This document shows, one piece after another, positions 33,266-42,497 of a stretch of DNA of 64,000 nt (its first letter is position 1; the number at the start of each line of letters is the position of its first letter). Position numbers and translations under genes: made by a program. Where the stretch lies: NCBI RefSeq assembly GCF_003412465.1, contig NZ_QTJV01000006.1:1-64000 (forward strand), given 5' to 3'. The notes beneath the pieces were generated by a model, which was given only the letters and a program-made list of their open reading frames with translations, ran no database searches and was not told the DNA's origin. This DNA is from Chitinophaga silvisoli. Its GTDB lineage: Bacteria > Bacteroidota > Bacteroidia > Chitinophagales > Chitinophagaceae.

Positions 33266-35650
33266 ATGAAATTATTACTACCTATCTTCTTCCTCCTGTC
33301 TCTGACAGGCCATGTATACGCACAACAACATGGCAGCATCAGTGGCATCGTCACCACTAAAGACGGCAACCCTGTCGCCTACGTTACTGTTGGCCTCAAA
33401 GGAAGCTCTTACGGTGCCGCCACTACTGACAAAGGCCATTACCGTATCAATCGCGTAGCTCCCGGCACCTATACCATTACTGTCAGCGCTGTTAACATAC
33501 AGCCACAGGAAAAACAGGTGACTGTCGAAGCAGGTCAGAACCAAAGCATCAATTTTGAACTCGACATCAGCAGAACCCAACTCAAAGAAGTAATGGTCAA
33601 TGCAAGAAGCAATAGTGTCAAGATGGACAACCCATCTCAATCACTCCGCCTGCAGGAACCGCTCATTGAAGTGGCGCAAAATATACAGGTCGTATCCAGC
33701 CAATCCATCAAAGAACAACAGATCATCAGTATGAGCGATGGCATCATCCGCAATGTAAGCGGTGCTGTGAGACTGGAACACTGGGGTGATCTCTACACCA
33801 ACATCACCATGCGTGGCTCGCAGGTGAAAGCCTTCCGCAATGGCTTCAACGTTGTCAGCTCCTACTGGGGGCCGCTCACAGAAGATATGAGTTTTGTAGA
33901 CCACATCGAATTCGTAAAAGGACCTGCAGGGTTCATGATTTCATCAGGCGATCCAAGTGGTTTATATAATGTGGTCACCAAGAAACCTAGCGGTCAGTCC
34001 AAACATGAGTTCAGTTATACACTGGGTAGCTTTAACCTGAACCGTGCTACCCTGGACCTCGATGGCAAACTGAGTAAAGACGGGAAACTGCTCTATCGCC
34101 TCAACCTTTCCGGTCAGAACAAAAACTCTTTCCGTACCAATGAATTCAATGACCGGTATGCTATCGCTCCTGTCGTTTCTTACCAGGTTGACGACGCGAC
34201 AAAATTGACCCTGGAATATACCTACCAGCGTGCAAATATGTCTGACGTAGGCTCTTATTATATCTTCAGTCCATTCGGCTATGGTACCTACGACAGAACC
34301 CTGAGCGATCTGCCTGCAGGCCTGAAACCTACGATCATCAATGATCATAGCTTCACGGTGAACCTTCAGCACCAGATCGATGAGAACTGGAAACTGACTG
34401 CACAGGCTGCCTACTACAACTACTCACAGGACGGATCTTCTATGTGGGCGGATTCTGTGAATGCGGATGGAAAGTATTACAGGAACGTCGGTATATGGGA
34501 AGCTACAAGCACCATGTCTTTAGGACAAGTATTCCTGAACGGGAAGGTAAGTACCGGGCCTGTAGTTCATAAGATCCTGACAGGTATTGACCTGGGCAAT
34601 AAAAAATATGTTGCTGACTATGCCCAGACCCATTCCCTGGACACCGGCTCCGCGCCTTTCAATCCATTCAATCCTGTTACCCTCGACGCTCCATCCAACG
34701 GTTATCCCGTATTCGATCGCACTTTGAGCCTCGAGGCAAGAGCTGCCGCAGGCTTTGGCCTGATCAACTCCCGGTATTCCAGTTTCTACCTCCAGGATGA
34801 ATTAGGTTTCCTCAATAATAAGGTGCGACTGACATTAGCAGGTCGTTATACCTATATCAACCAGGCTGATTTTGGTACCGTCAGTGAAGCCAAGCGCTTT
34901 ACTCCACGCCTGGGATTGAGCGTATCTATCGACGACTATACATCCATCTATGCCTTATACGACCAGGCATTTACTCCACAGGCAGGCGTGGTAAGCGTGG
35001 GCAAATTAAAACCGCTCACCGGCAATAATACTGAGTTCGGCATTAAGAGAGACTGGATGGATGGTAAATGGAATACCACTGTTTCCGTATACCGCATCCT
35101 GAAAGAAAACGAACTGACTGCGGATCCTAATGCCCCTGCCAACTCAGGACTAAGCATAGTATTTGGTCAGCGCAGAGCCCAGGGTGTTGAATTTGACCTG
35201 CGTGGTGAAATCCTCCCGGGCCTTGACCTGACGGCCAACTATGCCCTTACTGATTCAAAAGTGAGCAAGGTAAACCCTGGTGTATCGGATGCTACCGGTA
35301 TCAAAGTTGGGGATGTAGTACCAGGTTATTCCAAACATGTAGCCAATGCATGGCTCACGTACAAACTGCGGACAGGTAAATTGAGAGGTGCTGGTATTTC
35401 AGCTGGATTTACCTACCTGGCAGGTCGTGAAACTGATACCTGGAGTGTAGGTTTACAGCGATTACCCGACTATTTCAAGCTCGATGGCGGCCTGTTCTGG
35501 GAAGGCGGCAAACTGCGTATTACAGCCAATGCCTTCAATATCCTGGACAAGTATTTATATAGCGGATCATTTTATTCCTATTTAAATGCTTACTACTACC
35601 AGGCAGAAGCGCCACGCAATTACCGCTTGTCTATATCATACAAGTTCTGA
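33266..35650 (+). CDS. TonB-dependent siderophore receptor
   Basis: 794 residues. Signal peptide (MKLLLPIFFLLSLTGHVYA), a carboxypeptidase-D-like beta-sandwich (about 22-105; GSISGIVTTKDGNPVAYVTV), a plug with EVAQNIQVVSSQSIKEQQ and RGSQVKAFRNG, and a 22-strand-type barrel ending YRLSISYKF with the terminal Phe of outer-membrane barrels. EFVKGPAGFM and the plug layout match the FhuE/FoxA-type siderophore subgroup rather than SusC. Expected role: TonB-driven ferric-siderophore uptake, normally iron-repressed. Confidence 0.88.
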   Translation: MKLLLPIFFLLSLTGHVYAQQHGSISGIVTTKDGNPVAYVTVGLKGSSYGAATTDKGHYRINRVAPGTYTITVSAVNIQPQEKQVTVEAGQNQSINFELDISRTQLKEVMVNARSNSVKMDNPSQSLRLQEPLIEVAQNIQVVSSQSIKEQQIISMSDGIIRNVSGAVRLEHWGDLYTNITMRGSQVKAFRNGFNVVSSYWGPLTEDMSFVDHIEFVKGPAGFMISSGDPSGLYNVVTKKPSGQSKHEFSYTLGSFNLNRATLDLDGKLSKDGKLLYRLNLSGQNKNSFRTNEFNDRYAIAPVVSYQVDDATKLTLEYTYQRANMSDVGSYYIFSPFGYGTYDRTLSDLPAGLKPTIINDHSFTVNLQHQIDENWKLTAQAAYYNYSQDGSSMWADSVNADGKYYRNVGIWEATSTMSLGQVFLNGKVSTGPVVHKILTGIDLGNKKYVADYAQTHSLDTGSAPFNPFNPVTLDAPSNGYPVFDRTLSLEARAAAGFGLINSRYSSFYLQDELGFLNNKVRLTLAGRYTYINQADFGTVSEAKRFTPRLGLSVSIDDYTSIYALYDQAFTPQAGVVSVGKLKPLTGNNTEFGIKRDWMDGKWNTTVSVYRILKENELTADPNAPANSGLSIVFGQRRAQGVEFDLRGEILPGLDLTANYALTDSKVSKVNPGVSDATGIKVGDVVPGYSKHVANAWLTYKLRTGKLRGAGISAGFTYLAGRETDTWSVGLQRLPDYFKLDGGLFWEGGKLRITANAFNILDKYLYSGSFYSYLNAYYYQAEAPRNYRLSISYKF

Positions 35651-35660
35651 TCAATAAATT

Positions 35661-35683
35661 ACCCGGGTATCAATTGCCCGGGT
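35661..35683. terminator. Convergent terminator, ACCCGGG hairpin
   Basis: ACCCGGG (35661-35667) and CCCGGGT (35677-35683) pair over a 9-nt loop between the TonB receptor stop and the convergent gene, reaching into the latter's last codons. Confidence 0.55.
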
Positions 35684-36134
35684 GATCCTCACTTTCTATC
35701 GGGAATAAATTTTCATCCACCTCCGTTCCCTGCCCGGCGACCCGACACCATCCCTCAGCACCTTTATGATATACTTCCAGGCGGCGCACTTTTATATTTA
35801 CATCCCTTCCATCTACCAGCAGCTTAACATCGATAAGAAAATTAACTACTGCCATCTTTCCGTCATAAATACGGATATACTCATTGCCCGGTACAGGCTG
35901 CACTGACTTAAATACCAGCTTCTCCTTTGCCTGCACCGCCTTCCATTGCCGGAATGAAAAGGAGATATCACCTTTCGGCCCCACAGCAATAAAATCATTA
36001 CAATCCAGGCGGAGCGGCTGATGAATGAGCGCTTTTAGTTCTTTCAGTTCTGCAGGATAAGAGGTAGTATCGATCTGTGCTGATACCTTAAAAGCATACA
36101 ATAAAAGGATCATTGAAATTGCGAAGTGCTTCAT
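35670..36134 (-). CDS. Secreted hypothetical protein
   Basis: 154 residues from the ATG at 36134. Signal peptide MKHFAISMILLLYAFKVSAQ, then a beta-rich domain with DISFSFRQWKAV and VKVRRLEVYHKGAEGWCRV-like strands. The shape resembles a small SnoaL/NTF2-like or calycin domain, but I cannot assign it. A longer start at 36170 would place residues before the signal peptide. Confidence 0.6.
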   Translation of the reverse strand: MKHFAISMILLLYAFKVSAQIDTTSYPAELKELKALIHQPLRLDCNDFIAVGPKGDISFSFRQWKAVQAKEKLVFKSVQPVPGNEYIRIYDGKMAVVNFLIDVKLLVDGRDVNIKVRRLEVYHKGAEGWCRVAGQGTEVDENLFPIESEDHPGN

Positions 36135-36293
36135 TTGCTTTTTGGCAATAGTAGGAAAGCAGCTGTTCACTCTTATTCCAAAATCGACGGCTGTATGTAC
36201 TTTAAAAATATAAGGTTTATCAGGAAGGAGGAAGTCCGTTCATCGACGACAAAAAGAATTTACCCAAGCCTCCCTTTTCTTTATATTAGCAGT

Positions 36294-36842
36294 ATGCAAC
36301 AACTGCCCTTTGTTTACTCCAACCAGCCCCGATGGATCCTTGCCCGGCATCTATCCTTCTGGCTTCTCTGGTTATTATTTCAGTTGTCTATCTATTCCGT
36401 TTCTCCCTCCAGTATTTTACAGGGCCAGTCATTATGAATGCGCCTGCGGATCATTTCGCCGGACACATTTTTATATCTTGTACCCAGTCTCTTTTTCGCA
36501 TATACCCTCATGTATTTCGTCATTCCGCGGATGATCCTCCCAGAAAGGTATGTCATGGCTATCCTCAGTATTATCCTGCTGATAGGTGTGACCGCTGCTC
36601 TTGATGCGCTCTTGTCCCTGACGATCCTGGATTATGTCAGGCATCTCATTGCAGATCCTGTTTCTGCTGTAGTAGCCAGGCAAGCGCATCCTCCTTTCTA
36701 TATCCAGTTCGGACTCGCTATGATAGCAGGTCTGCGGGGCAGCATTACAGTAGGTGGTGTGGCTGCCGCCATTAAACTCATGAAGTGCTTTTATGAAAAA
36801 CAACAGTCGGCACTGGTACTTGAAAAGGAAAAAGTAAATGCA
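36294..36842 (+). pseudogene. LytS-type sensor kinase remnant (membrane part only)
   Basis: From ATG 36294 the frame gives QPRWILARHLSFWLLWLLFQ, is interrupted by an in-frame TGA at 36435, and resumes in the same frame with TFLYLVPSLFFAYTLMYFVIP and two more TM helices, up to LEKEKVNAEL. In LytS/YpdA-like kinases this last segment leads straight into the HPHFLFN phosphorylation motif. Here that motif and the ATPase domain are absent and the sequence passes directly into response-regulator code in another frame. A dead gene by nonsense mutation plus deletion. Confidence 0.8.
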
Positions 36843-37399
36843 GAACTGCCATCGACCTTCTTTTCCTGGATATCCAGATGCCGCAGATCAGCGGAACAGA
36901 TCTGATTAAAACATTGAAACAGGCACCCAAAATCATTCTCACCACCGCCTTTGAACAATACGCCGTGCAGGCCTTTGAACTGGATGTAAGTGACTACCTG
37001 GTCAAACCCATTCAGTTTGAACGCTTCCTGAAAGCCGTGATGAAAGCCCTTCCGGAAAATGAGCTCTCCCCTGCTGCTGCACCCAGGCTGCCGGCCTTTT
37101 TATACTTTCGGGCAGACCGCAAAATGGTAAAGGTCATGCTGAGTGAAATACTTTATGTAGAAAGTTTGAAAGATTATGTCAGGATCCACACTACCAAAGG
37201 GCCGGTGCTGACTAAATATGCCTTGGCATCGCTGGAAGCCATGCTACCCGAAACCGCATTTTTACGGGTCCACAGGTCCTACATAGTGGCCATCGACAAA
37301 ATGGATGCTTTTACGGCAGAAGGAGTTGATATAAAGGGGCAATTCATTCCCATTGGTAAATTGTACAGGCAACAGGTTTTAAAGGTGCTAAACGGCTAA
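36843..37399 (+). pseudogene. LytTR response regulator lacking its N-terminus
   Basis: Read in the frame of the 37399 stop, sequence from 36846 gives AIDLLFLDIQMPQISGTDLI, the phospho-acceptor Asp region of a receiver domain, then KPIQFERF and a LytTR DNA-binding domain (EILYVESLKDYVRIHT, FLRVHRSYIV). The first ~50 receiver residues, including the acidic pocket, are missing, lost in the same deletion that removed the kinase catalytic domain. A protein could still start at Met 36878 and be a receiver-less LytTR, but this is probably non-functional. Confidence 0.75.
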
Positions 37400-37535
37400 A
37401 GAACCAAGCTGCATTTTTGATGATAACAACCTGCTGCACCGGTGCCGGTAAGCCATATTCAATGCTTTGGGACCGGGCTGATAATATTATGATTTTATTA
37501 GCAAATTAAATCAAAAGGATAGTTACCTTCATAGT

Positions 37536-38021
37536 ATGAAACGAGCCAGTCTTATTATCGCGATTTTGGTGTCTGCCCTGGTAACTAAGGCACAGCAGGG
37601 ACCTTCCCTGTTCGGGCATGCGAATGATACGACCAATAATCATCATAGTAAATGGTTCCTTACAAAATATACAGGCATTTCCACTGGTTTCGTGGCATTT
37701 AAGGGTGGTGGCGGCAGCTTCTTATCTGCGCCTATGGCCCTGCAACTGAACCGTCAGCTGACTAATAACCTCTTTGCTTTTGGAAATATTTCCGCTACCC
37801 CGACCCTTTTTCATTCCAACAGTATTTTCTTCGCCCAGCCTGCCAGCGGCAAAAGCTATGGGCCTATGCGTGCCAACAATACCAATTTCGGTGTCTATCC
37901 TGCTGCACAGCTGGGTGTCATGTACATCAGCAATGACCGGACCTTCTCCATTTCCGGTAGCGTTAGCGTAAGCAGGAGTAATTATTATGGATATTCTCCT
38001 ATAAATACATTTGTACAATAA
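37536..38021 (+). CDS. Secreted hypothetical protein, possible small beta-barrel
   Basis: 161 residues. Signal peptide MKRASLIIAILVSALVTKAQ. The mature part is Gly/Ser/Asn-rich with alternating hydrophobic strands (QLNRQLTNNLFAFGNISATP, SISGSVSVSRSN), as in small outer-membrane or periplasmic beta proteins. No Cys. No family recognised. Confidence 0.6.
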   Translation: MKRASLIIAILVSALVTKAQQGPSLFGHANDTTNNHHSKWFLTKYTGISTGFVAFKGGGGSFLSAPMALQLNRQLTNNLFAFGNISATPTLFHSNSIFFAQPASGKSYGPMRANNTNFGVYPAAQLGVMYISNDRTFSISGSVSVSRSNYYGYSPINTFVQ

Positions 38022-38033
38022 ATTTATATATCA

Positions 38034-38041
38034 TATATTTG
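38034..38041 (+). promoter_or_regulatory. TAnnTTTG -7 box with a long leader
   Basis: TATATTTG, an exact match 204 nt before the ATG at 38246. The stretch between (38048-38245) has no gene; it holds a small CTGGT...ACCAG hairpin at 38065-38080 and could be a long leader or a small RNA. Confidence 0.4.
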
Positions 38042-38245
38042 CAATGTAATTAAACCCCCTATTTCTGGTTTACCCACCAGAAGCACCTATGTTTAAGTAC
38101 GAAATACCTGTAACTCAGATAATTTATTCATATATCACACTATGCTAAGGGACGAGCATAAGGGACAATCATATTCTTTAAAAACTAAAATTTATAATCA
38201 AATAACACGCACAACACTTTTGTTTCTATAATCTCCAAAATATCT

Positions 38246-39064
38246 ATGAAAAAATCAATTCTGACTGTAGGACTGTTAATCCTCGGACTGGCTACATTTG
38301 CCCAGGACACTGACAATGACAACGAAGAGTACGAACTCAAAGGGACAGAAAAACAAGGTTACATCATTACCAAGGATGACAAAAAAATCGAAGGTATTGT
38401 AAAACTTGTTGGCGGCGCTACTGCACCCTGGAAGAATCAGAAAAAGGTAAAGTTCATTGCCAAAGAGAACATCGATCTGACTAAGAAGAAACAGAAATTT
38501 AGTAAGATGGATGTTGATGACATGAAGGAATATGTAGCTATTGAAGATAGCGTGGAAAGACATTTCCGTCTCATCAAATTTACCAACAAAAGAGAAGCTA
38601 TCAGCAGCGGTGGTGGCCTTGGTGCGCAGATTAAAACCATCAAGAACCTGTCACACACCACGCACATGGCTGAAGTAATTGTAGATGGACCTATCACCAT
38701 GTACCGCTTGTATGGCTACCCTGCTCCTGTAGCAGTAGGTAACAGCGACGTGGCTGAAATGGAAGCTGCAAATCAGAACCTGATCGACAACCCGGACATC
38801 CTGGTTCAGAAAGGTGATGACAAACCAAAAGAGCTGGCGGCTTCTGATATCAAGAAACTGGTAAGCGATTGTCCGGCAATAGCTGAAAAGCTGGCTAACA
38901 GTGGTTTTAGCACTTATGATCCTGCTAAGGAAGAGAAGAAAAAGAGTGCAATGGGTAAGCTGATCAAAGGTGAGTTAGACAGAGGTGGTAGCAAACTGCT
39001 GGATATGGGTACACAGATTTTCCCTGAATATAATGCGACCTGTAATACTACAGCGAGCAAATAA
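38246..39064 (+). CDS. Secreted hypothetical protein
   Basis: 272 residues. Signal peptide MKKSILTVGLLILGLATFAQ, then an acidic stretch and EKQGYIITKDDKKIEGIVKL, a beta-rich domain (about 35-150), and a Lys/Glu-rich helical tail with KLVSDCPAIAEKLANSG. I recognise no named family. Followed by a terminator. Confidence 0.65.
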   Translation: MKKSILTVGLLILGLATFAQDTDNDNEEYELKGTEKQGYIITKDDKKIEGIVKLVGGATAPWKNQKKVKFIAKENIDLTKKKQKFSKMDVDDMKEYVAIEDSVERHFRLIKFTNKREAISSGGGLGAQIKTIKNLSHTTHMAEVIVDGPITMYRLYGYPAPVAVGNSDVAEMEAANQNLIDNPDILVQKGDDKPKELAASDIKKLVSDCPAIAEKLANSGFSTYDPAKEEKKKSAMGKLIKGELDRGGSKLLDMGTQIFPEYNATCNTTASK

Positions 39065-39069
39065 AATGA

Positions 39070-39103
39070 AAAAAGGAATTGGGCGATTGCTCAATTCCTT
39101 TTT
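39070..39103. terminator. Convergent terminator overlapping the HAD gene end
   Basis: AAAAAGGAATTG (39070-39081) and CAATTCCTTTTT (39092-39103) form a 12-bp stem. The right arm encodes the last codons of the HAD gene (39091 stop), so terminator and coding sequence share bases. Confidence 0.7.
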
Positions 39104-39789
39104 AACATAGGTAATACCTCTTTGATCGAAGTAAGTGTCTTTAAATTAGGATGTGAGACAACTTCGTCTACACGCTCAAACTCCCAGGTCACATAATAAG
39201 GTATATGTATTGCATGCGCTCCCAATGCAAGTACCGGGATAATATCAGACTTCAGCGAGTTGCCCAGCATCAGGAATTCATCCGGCGCTACACCTAATCT
39301 TTTAATAAGTCTGCTGTAATCATTCTCATGCTTCTCACTCATTATCTCAATGTGATGAAAATAATGTTCTATTCCCGAGTTCTTTAATTTCCTTTCCTGG
39401 TCCAGCAGGTCACCTTTGGTAGCTACAGCAATGCGATATTCTGCGCGCAAAGACTGCAATACGAGTTCCACATCATCCAGCAATTCTATCGGCTTGGCAA
39501 GCATTTCCTGTGCCAGCTCTATTACCTTCTTTACATATTTACCTGAACGCTCTTCTCCTGCTATTCTGATGACTGTCTCAATCATTGACAACGAATAAGG
39601 CTTAATTCCATACCCATACAAAGAAATATTCTCACCTACTGTCTTATGCAACTCCTGGGCAGCTAATTGCGGAGGAATGAAATCCGCCATCATATCCAGG
39701 AACTGCGCATTCAGCTCCTGGAAATAAGGCTCACAGATCCATAAAGTATCATCCGCATCAAACGCAATTACTTTGACTTTATTTATCAT
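39091..39789 (-). CDS. HAD-family hydrolase
   Basis: 232 residues. Motif I FDADDTLW (nucleophile Asp about residue 11), motif II in VATKGDLLDQERKL, motif III Lys, and motif IV LGNSLKSDIIPVLALGAHAI. The cap is helical, as in subfamily I phosphatases (YjjG/Gph-like). Cytoplasmic phosphatase or dehalogenase; substrate unknown. Confidence 0.85.
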   Translation of the reverse strand: MINKVKVIAFDADDTLWICEPYFQELNAQFLDMMADFIPPQLAAQELHKTVGENISLYGYGIKPYSLSMIETVIRIAGEERSGKYVKKVIELAQEMLAKPIELLDDVELVLQSLRAEYRIAVATKGDLLDQERKLKNSGIEHYFHHIEIMSEKHENDYSRLIKRLGVAPDEFLMLGNSLKSDIIPVLALGAHAIHIPYYVTWEFERVDEVVSHPNLKTLTSIKEVLPMLKRN

Positions 39790-39839
39790 AATTCATTAAG
39801 CTCTTGAAAGCACAAAATACTAAGGAATTATAATAAAAG

Positions 39840-39938
39840 GGAGCCTGTATCAAAAGTAAAAATTCAGCTGATTTGATCCGGGAAACTGAAGGAGCAAATT
39901 TTCGTTTATCCTTCCGGATTACTTTTGATACAAGCTCC
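39840..39938. repeat. Dispersed palindromic repeat, copy A
   Basis: Left arm 39840-39859 and right arm 39919-39938 are 20-bp inverted repeats with one mismatch, containing the core TGTATCAAAAGTA. The 59-bp middle is partly alike to the middle of copy B when A is reversed. It lies 9 bp beyond the stop of the small gene 39948-40154. Confidence 0.75.
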
Positions 39939-39947
39939 TGATCCTTA

Positions 39948-40154
39948 CTAACTACAACCATTAGTGGAATCCTGTACACCATCCCAGATCTGGTTATCAG
40001 GTACGATAAATGGTTTTTTCTCTATTGTATAAACCACCGTTGCCTGACCAGGATCAAAATTGAACCTGAGCACAATTTCTCCAATCGGCGCACTGGTAAT
40101 AGCGGTAGCCTGACGGGGTAAAATATTTTTTATTTGATTATCAACAACTTGCAT
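39948..40154 (-). CDS. Small hypothetical protein
   Basis: 68 residues, MQVVDNQIKNILPRQAT, no TM helix, ending GVQDSTNGCS. Divergent from the PadR gene and closed by palindrome A, which could serve as its terminator. No family recognised; coding status is likely but not certain. Confidence 0.5.
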   Translation of the reverse strand: MQVVDNQIKNILPRQATAITSAPIGEIVLRFNFDPGQATVVYTIEKKPFIVPDNQIWDGVQDSTNGCS

Positions 40155-40177
40155 ACTTTCATAATACCTCGTATTGC

Positions 40178-40197
40178 ATAGTACATCCTAATACTAT
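40178..40197. promoter_or_regulatory. Inverted repeat ATAGTA-N8-TACTAT, candidate PadR operator
   Basis: Exact 6-bp arms 8 nt apart, ending on the first base of the PadR -7 box. PadR-family sites commonly have short arms with an 8-nt spacer, so autorepression is plausible. Confidence 0.45.
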
Positions 40198-40204
40198 ATA
40201 TTTG
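40197..40204 (+). promoter_or_regulatory. TAnnTTTG -7 box of the PadR operon
   Basis: TATATTTG ends 5 nt before the GTG start at 40210, another near-leaderless gene. Confidence 0.55.
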
Positions 40205-40209
40205 CTCCT

Positions 40210-40527
40210 GTGAAAAATGAATTCTTAAAAAATTGGGAAACCCAATTAAAAAAGGGCCTGTTGCCATACTTCGTTCTAAAGGCGCTCGAGAGCCAGGAAC
40301 GGTATGGTTACGAACTTATTCAGCATCTGAAAGATGATTTCAACACCGAGGTGACCGAAAGCACCATGTACCCCCTTCTTACCCGCTTACAGAAGGAGGA
40401 CTTACTGATTTCGAAATGGATTGAACAGCCAACGGGCATTCCCCGCAAGTACTATTACATTTCAGATCATGGCAGGGCGAACCTGGCGGAGATGAAGAAA
40501 TCTATAGATGAAAACCTGACAAAATAA
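40210..40527 (+). CDS. PadR-family transcriptional regulator
   Basis: 105 residues, GTG start. Winged helix with YFVLKALESQERYGYELIQH (about residues 20-39), TESTMYPLLTRLQKEDLL and IPRKYYYISDHGRA, all diagnostic for PadR. It is followed 6 bp later by its usual membrane partner and then a hydrolase, forming one operon to 42497. Confidence 0.88.
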   Translation: MKNEFLKNWETQLKKGLLPYFVLKALESQERYGYELIQHLKDDFNTEVTESTMYPLLTRLQKEDLLISKWIEQPTGIPRKYYYISDHGRANLAEMKKSIDENLTK

Positions 40528-40533
40528 ACTTGA

Positions 40534-41112
40534 ATGAAAGCAATTGAATTTAAAGACGCTGCCAGCCAACGGGTATACAACAGCTATATAGCACGTTGTA
40601 AGAGGGTTGTAAAGATCCTTTCCGTACAGGACCAGGAAGAGTGCCTGATGGAGGTAAATAGCTATATCTATGAGTATATAAATGACCATCACGAGGATGA
40701 GATGACAGGCCTGTTAAATATACTGGACAGGCTCGGTGACCCGGAAATAACGCTCAGGGAGGTGGTGGCCAGTAAGAAAATTGACCAGGCGATCAAGACC
40801 TATAATATCAAATACCTCTTTCAGGCGCTGTTCCTGAACCTACGGAACGGTGTTGCGTACATCCTGCTTGCATTTATGACAGTACTGCTGGTTACATTCC
40901 CGGTATTGATCGTCATGAAACTGATCACACCTTCAAAGACAGGGATCTGGGTAGGGCCGCATACTTTCTTCCTCGGCATAATATCCGGTAAGCCGGATGG
41001 CATTCGTGAAATTGCCGGCAATTACTTTATACCGATTGTGATCGTTTTAAGTATTCTTTTATACCTCCTTATCATCACGATCTTAAAAGCAATACGAAAG
41101 AAAAAACCATGA
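40534..41112 (+). CDS. HAAS/DUF1700-like membrane protein, PadR partner
   Basis: 192 residues. N-terminal soluble helical domain (about 1-85) with LSVQDQEECLMEVNSYIYEYI, then TM helices near 110-135 and 165-187. Proteins of this layout are regularly encoded after PadR genes and probably act as a membrane sensor or anti-regulator. Stop and the next start overlap (ATGA). Confidence 0.7.
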   Translation: MKAIEFKDAASQRVYNSYIARCKRVVKILSVQDQEECLMEVNSYIYEYINDHHEDEMTGLLNILDRLGDPEITLREVVASKKIDQAIKTYNIKYLFQALFLNLRNGVAYILLAFMTVLLVTFPVLIVMKLITPSKTGIWVGPHTFFLGIISGKPDGIREIAGNYFIPIVIVLSILLYLLIITILKAIRKKKP

Positions 41113-42497
41113 AAAAAACACTTATCACAACTTTTCTAAGCCTGCTGGTAGCCAGTACCGGCATAGCCCAACAAATCAGCGGGGACTGGAACGGGCTCCT
41201 GAAAACAGGCGGCCCGATCCAATTGCATATTACCCTCAAAATTGAAAAAACAGATACAGGCTATCAGGTAAATTTAGCGAGCCCGGACCAGGGAGCGGCC
41301 AACATCCCGGTCAGCGAATTCGTCTACAATGCACCTGCTGTTAGTTTTAAAAGTAAGGTTATAGCTGCTTCCTATACCGGCGAATTTGCATCCGATAGTA
41401 TAACAGGTACCTTTACACAGGGTGGACATGCACTGCCGCTAACGTTTCACAGGGGAACAGTAGAAGGCCCCAAACGGCCCCAGGAGCCTAAATTGCCACT
41501 GCCTTACTATACAGAAGAAGTCAGCTTCGAAAATGCGGCAGCAAAGATTCAACTGGCTGGTACACTTACAATGCCACAGAAAGAGGGCTCCTACCCTGCA
41601 GTGATCCTTATCACCGGCAGCGGTGCGCAGAACAGGGATGAAGAACTGCTGGGGCACAAACCATTTCTTATTATTTCCGACTACCTGACCCGGCAGGGAA
41701 TTGCGGTATTACGATATGATGATCGTGGTTTTGCAAAGTCTGGCGGCACCTTCAAAACTGCTACCTCGCTGGATTTTGCCAGTGATGTAGAGAGTGCAAT
41801 CGCCTACCTGAAAACACGGAAGGAGATTAAACAAATTGGTTTAATCGGTCATAGCGAAGGAGGATTGATCGCGCCGATTGTAGCTGCGAAAAATAAAGAC
41901 GTAGCATTTATTGTGATGCTTGCAGGCACAGGTATCAGGGGAGATAAATTACTGCTGCTGCAAACGGAATTGATATCCCGGGTAGAAGGCACTCCTGATA
42001 GTTCCATTGCTAAAGTAAATGCACTCAACAAAGGAGCCTTTGACATCATTGTCAATAATGAAGATGATACGATTATTAAAAAGGACCTGGGCGCTTATTT
42101 TAATAAATACGCCGTGGATCACCCGGCTGAAGTTCCCGCAGGTACTACGACAGCACAGTTTGTTGCAGCACAGGTAAAAGAAGTCATGAACCCCTGGCCA
42201 TGGCTGAAGTTCCTGATAAAGTATGATCCTGTTACATCCTTGAAGAAGGTACATTGTCCGGTACTGGCACTGAATGGAGAAAAGGATTTGCAGGTGCCGC
42301 CAAAGGAGAACCTGGGGAGTATCAGGAATGCACTGAAGGGGAATAAGCATGTTACGATAAAAGAATACCCGGGATTGAATCACTTGTTCCAGGAATGTAA
42401 GACGGGCAGCCCTTCGGAGTATGCAGGGATAGAGCAGACGATTTCGCCTGTCGTGCTGGAAGATATGAGTAAATGGATAAAGACGACTATTAAGTAG
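41109..42497 (+). CDS. Secreted alpha/beta hydrolase (S33-like) with N-terminal beta domain
   Basis: 462 residues. Signal peptide MKKTLITTFLSLLVASTGIAQ; residues 22-125 a beta-rich domain starting ISGDWNGLL; then the hydrolase: LITGSGAQNRDEE, DRGFAKSGG, nucleophile elbow GHSEGG (about residues 246-251), LNGEKDLQVPP with the acid, and PGLNHLFQ with the His. The substrate may be a peptide or ester. It overlaps the PadR partner by 4 bp, so expression is under PadR control. Confidence 0.85.
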   Translation: MKKTLITTFLSLLVASTGIAQQISGDWNGLLKTGGPIQLHITLKIEKTDTGYQVNLASPDQGAANIPVSEFVYNAPAVSFKSKVIAASYTGEFASDSITGTFTQGGHALPLTFHRGTVEGPKRPQEPKLPLPYYTEEVSFENAAAKIQLAGTLTMPQKEGSYPAVILITGSGAQNRDEELLGHKPFLIISDYLTRQGIAVLRYDDRGFAKSGGTFKTATSLDFASDVESAIAYLKTRKEIKQIGLIGHSEGGLIAPIVAAKNKDVAFIVMLAGTGIRGDKLLLLQTELISRVEGTPDSSIAKVNALNKGAFDIIVNNEDDTIIKKDLGAYFNKYAVDHPAEVPAGTTTAQFVAAQVKEVMNPWPWLKFLIKYDPVTSLKKVHCPVLALNGEKDLQVPPKENLGSIRNALKGNKHVTIKEYPGLNHLFQECKTGSPSEYAGIEQTISPVVLEDMSKWIKTTIK

